Assembly (NCBI RefSeq): GCF_900143245.1
Contig: NZ_FRDK01000002.1
Location: forward strand, 496,001-560,000
DNA length: 64,000 bases
Direction: 5' to 3'
Source: Flavobacterium fryxellicola
Lineage (GTDB): Bacteria > Bacteroidota > Bacteroidia > Flavobacteriales > Flavobacteriaceae
The translations under genes were made by a program, and so were the position numbers. This document shows, one piece after another, positions 62,901 through 64,000 of this stretch (the stretch's first letter is position 1; every line of letters starts with the position of its first letter). The notes under the pieces were generated by a model. That model was given only the letters and a program-made list of their open reading frames with translations. It ran no database searches and was not told the origin of the DNA.

Positions 62901-64000
62901 TTTTAAAAGTTTGAGGTGTTCCTGGACAACCATTTGCCGAAGGTGTCACCGTTATTACAGCTGTAATTGGTGTTGTTCCTGAATTTGCAGGTACAAAAGA
63001 AGGAATAGATGCAGTGCCACTAGCTGCCAATCCTATTAAAGCATTAGAATTACTCCAGGCATAAGTGGTCCCAAGAACTGCACCACTGAAAGTCTGCACT
63101 GCTGTTGCAACTCCTTTGCAATATTCTTTATCTAGAAGCGGTTGTAAATTTGGAGTTGGATGTACCGTTATCGTAAATGTTTTTGGTGTTCCGGTGCAAC
63201 CAGAGGCATTTTGTGGAGTGACAGTAAGTGTCGATGAAATTGTAGTTTGACCAGTATTAGACGCTGTAAAGGCCGGAATTGGTCCGGTTCCAGAAGCGGC
63301 AAGACCTATAGCAGTACTACTATTTGTCCACGAAAAGGTGGTTCCAAGTACAATGGGACTAAAAGCAATACTGTTTTGATTGGCATTGTTGCATAAAGTG
63401 ATAGAAGCAATAGTATTTACTGTTGGATCAGGGAATACTGCTATCGTGAATGTTTTTGCTGTTCCTGTGCATCCATTTAGGGTTGGCGTCACCGTTATCG
63501 TAGCTGTTAAAACAGTCGTTCCGACATTAATCAACGCAAACGGGTTGATATTCCCTGTTCCATTGGTAGGCAACCCAATGGCTGAATTATTGTTTGTCCA
63601 GTTGTAAACGGTATTGGGGATACTTCCCGCAAATAATATGGCATCAGATTGTTGCCCTTTGCATTTTGATTGACCTGAAATTACATCCACTGTTGGCGTG
63701 GGGTTGATGGTAAAGCTAACTTTTGTAGCTGTTGTTGTCCCACATTCATTCGTTACTACTAATTTGATCTCATAGTTTCCCGGTGAACTATATGAAATGG
63801 AAGGCGTTGCACTTGTTGACGTCGCTGGTATTCCTCCTGTAAATTCCCAAGCATAAGTAGCGGTTTGTATCCCGCAATTTCCTACTATAGCTATTGGATT
63901 TATAACTGTAATAGGTAACGATTGGCAACGATTGGCAATCGAATTGATGCTGACAGTAGGCGGTTGCTTAACGATTACCGTTTTAGCTAAAGTTGTAACG
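56953..64000 (-). CDS. Giant SprB-like T9SS adhesin (5' end outside window)
   Basis: More than 2345 codons; the frame stays open to the window edge, so the N-terminus and signal peptide are missing. The C-terminus is a type-B gliding-motility-associated sorting domain (PTGFTPNNDGINDYFAPVL, NIRGWDGKINN and GNYYFTI), for T9SS export. Before it is a PKD domain (about 57250-57460; WDFGDATFSTEENPTHIY). Upstream are about 12 SprB-like repeats (core CFGDSTGSATVTAIGGSG, YSWN, GLTAGTYVVTITD) and about 13 Ig/PKD-like repeats (core NGCPGTPKTFTITVNP). SprB-type proteins are mobile adhesins on the surface, here paired with the PorP/SprF-like gene. Confidence 0.92.
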   Translation of the reverse strand, partial: VTTLAKTVIVKQPPTVSINSIANRCQSLPITVINPIAIVGNCGIQTATYAWEFTGGIPATSTSATPSISYSSPGNYEIKLVVTNECGTTTATKVSFTINPTPTVDVISGQSKCKGQQSDAILFAGSIPNTVYNWTNNNSAIGLPTNGTGNINPFALINVGTTVLTATITVTPTLNGCTGTAKTFTIAVFPDPTVNTIASITLCNNANQNSIAFSPIVLGTTFSWTNSSTAIGLAASGTGPIPAFTASNTGQTTISSTLTVTPQNASGCTGTPKTFTITVHPTPNLQPLLDKEYCKGVATAVQTFSGAVLGTTYAWSNSNALIGLAASGTASIPSFVPANSGTTPITAVITVTPSANGCPGTPQTFKITVNPSPVVTFSPSIQTICSGNGSAVVTLSSTTPSVIFNWTATVPAGITGMTTSGTDTIPAQVLSNSTATPILITYVATASLSGGASCFGAVFNYTIKVNPKPSITATINSTSCSGELFTTTPSNTSPNIIPSGTTYTWNIPTVTGGLSGGVSGTNASTISGTLTNLTAIPQTATYSVTPMASGCPGLPFDVVVTVNPKPTVHVLNNIILCAGQASTQIVFSGDVSGTTYNWSSTSLAVGLSTLSGSNDIPVFTGTNSGTIPITATITVTPSVNGCVGMSKIFTITVNPLPIVNTIANKAACNNQSSAAISFNGAVAGTTFAWTNDTPSIGLAASGTGNIGSFTALNTGTTPLIATVIVTPTANGCPGISKSFTITVNPTPTVEQPLNQEVCNGLSTVAIPLTGNIPSTTYSWTNSNSSVGLATSGSGTIPSFIGSNATSSPKIATITVTPSINGCPGTTKTFTITVNPSPVITFTPAPQTICSGENAAAVTLNSSTVGVTFSWTTNQPAGISETIATSGTNTIPAQTLTNTTNTDITIEYNATATVAGVTACLGASYKYTILVKPKPSITSPSARTICSTTAFSVTPVDGSGNKIPTGTIYTWSAAVISPVGAISGANAQNTPQSSISQTLVNVTDQKAIATYMVTPKSGTCAGTAFPVVITVNPSPKVVFSSVNQKICSGSDAAAINLSSPTTGSVTFNWTASIPPGITGATTSGTTAVIPVQTLTNTTTNPLMLIYTATATLNDGVVCQGQPKTYSITVNPAIGTSSVLSNYNGFNLSAVGANDGSIAVAVTGGSGSYTYSWSGPGGFLASSQDIFNLIAGDYTLTINDGLCNPVILSFTLTAPQSLVIQEDTAAHANIYCNGYLTGSIKVVITQQSIGPYKYELILQGGGIVQSSLNNSSLDYTFVGLVAGTYDIKVTDSNGSVKTIVGVIISQPSGITASISAQTNILCFGDSTGSATVTAIGGSGALTYSWNTIPIQTTPTASGLTAGTYVVTITDTNSCSTTHQAVITEPNRLVTSISAQTNILCFGNSTGTATIAVSGGEVPYAFSWNTLTNNTAATASGLSAGTYTVTVTDANNCTKVQQVTITQPTAVLESSISSFNNVSCFGGSDGKATVAVTNGSAPYTYSWNTVPVQTVATATGLTEGNYTVRVTDFNGCETTSAVTIEQPAAISTSISAQTNVACSGSNTGSATIVPNGGTAPYTFSWNTTPMQTTATGINLAKGTYSVTVVDGNTCSTIQQVVITEPNGLVTSIASQINVECFGKSTGSATVSVSGGTAPLTYSWDTVIANTTLSATGLVAGIYHLTVSDANGCQKIQEVNITEPADLAITTNLEKDITCFGDSDGAIKITVGGGTSAYSFSWTKDGTAFANTEDLSNLSPGIYQITVSDANNCGPKTATFTITEPPVLDVTFGSKTDIKCFGTATGAINVTVIGGTPSTSGYNFAWTGPNGFASASQNLIAVFAGTYNLIVTDNSGCTDRLTVILTQPALVTVSAITTPIVCYGDNDASIRLAVSGGVAPYTVLWSNLAVGIIQDNLSAGDYIATITDANNCIKTITVTIPETPIFKMDPNVTQISCFGARDGSIKLNLVGGIPNVKLVWSDNSLAGTTRNNLGPGTYTATIIDGTPCQITKTFLIIEPQLLVLAANTTNALNCDDANSGAINLLVSGGTPPFSYTWSNGAVTEDLNAIPAGNYLVTVTDARKCSATGSYSVIRPAAIDVKVETVTDFNCETKVVKQSFIAKTSGGVPPYQFVWSSGSVSGPNNEIMSTSQNGLVVLNAIDSRNCSTTYTFDVGIPQLGTPSFTTASIGYSTYGIYAIEDPIQFTNTATGDYTAMTWDFGDATFSTEENPTHIYKKEGTYMVSQTVTYPFGCVYVHQINLEIEKGYRLIPPTGFTPNNDGINDYFAPVLLGLNDIHFDVYDTWGSLIYSESGENIRGWDGKINNKEGENGNYYFTITAKTFYGKKIKDEGALVLIN
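57680..60610 (-). repeat. SprB-type repeat block within the giant adhesin
   Basis: About 12 tandem modules of roughly 75-80 aa, each with a Cys-containing core (NILCFGDSTG, NVSCFGGSDG, DIKCFGTATG), GG.x.Y.W, and GTY.VTVTD. Divergent at the ends. Boundaries are estimated from the translation. Confidence 0.8.
60610..64000 (-). repeat. Ig/PKD-like repeat block of the giant adhesin
   Basis: About 13 modules of 80-95 aa, ending in TITVNPxPxV-type links. Two subtypes alternate: one with NGCxGTxKTFTI and one with GACxGAxYKYTI. The block continues past the window edge. Confidence 0.75.

Noticed and set aside
56953..63690. Many plus-strand open frames opposite the giant adhesin
   Set aside because: They mirror the repeat codons of the minus-strand gene, have no start signals and match no family.
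1..64000. CRISPR array
   Set aside because: No regularly spaced direct repeats of 25-40 bp with unique spacers; the repeats seen are coding or att repeats.

Overview
The window reads as a chromosomal piece of a Flavobacterium-like member of the Bacteroidota. Evidence: AT-rich DNA; promoters of the Bacteroidota form (TTG, 19 nt, TAnnTTTG) in front of several genes; type IX secretion (T9SS) proteins, including a PorP/SprF-like barrel and a giant SprB-type adhesin with a gliding-motility C-terminal domain; an alternate GlmU; zinc-free L31; and many DUFs typical of the group (DUF4199, DUF4290, DUF5686, ORF6N, START-like).

Left part (1-36,890): mostly ordinary core genome. In order it holds a decayed pirin gene, a small GNAT-like protein, an ABC-F ATPase, an alanine/sodium symporter, an L,D-transpeptidase-like protein, alternate GlmU, rpmE (type B), DUF4199 plus a dolichol-phosphate-mannose-synthase-like glycosyltransferase, an ORF6N pseudogene, a phosphohexomutase overlapping an MsbA-like ABC exporter, DUF2971, an EF-hand lipoprotein, a TonB-dependent receptor, an M23 peptidase, a zapB-like/zapA/6S RNA/rny cluster, xerD, two outer-membrane barrels, aroQ, a DUF5686 barrel, a cation diffusion facilitator, murA with Asp at the usual Cys position, DUF4290, DUF493, an AAA ATPase, recQ-fmt, HU, YqgE, a class IV aminotransferase and a START-like protein.

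Middle (36,893-55,525): a tRNA-Met(CAT) gene whose last 44 bp are repeated exactly at 55,482-55,525, bracketing an 18.6 kb integrative element. Next to attL lies a tyrosine integrase. The right end carries a replication/control module: HTH protein, RHH-like protein, RepA-like ATPase, a 66-aa protein, a 9-bp-phased repeat array and a DUF6371-like toprim protein. No relaxase, conjugation or virion gene is visible. The cargo (38,531-52,039) is a dense same-strand defence cluster: a type III-like Res helicase-nuclease, a KilA-N protein, a Mod methyltransferase, an SMC/PrrC-like AAA ATPase with an altered P-loop, an Mrr-nSTAND NTPase, an ApeA-like HEPN protein, a PLD-like protein and an unknown protein. 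The four genes from mod to apeA are separated by only 2-3 nt. My inference is that this is one composite defence system, in which restriction-modification is coupled to several nucleases that could cause abortive infection.

Right part (55,526-64,000): the displaced tRNA terminator, a gene-poor stretch, then on the minus strand a giant multi-repeat T9SS adhesin (5' end outside the window) followed 5 bp later by its PorP/SprF-like partner.
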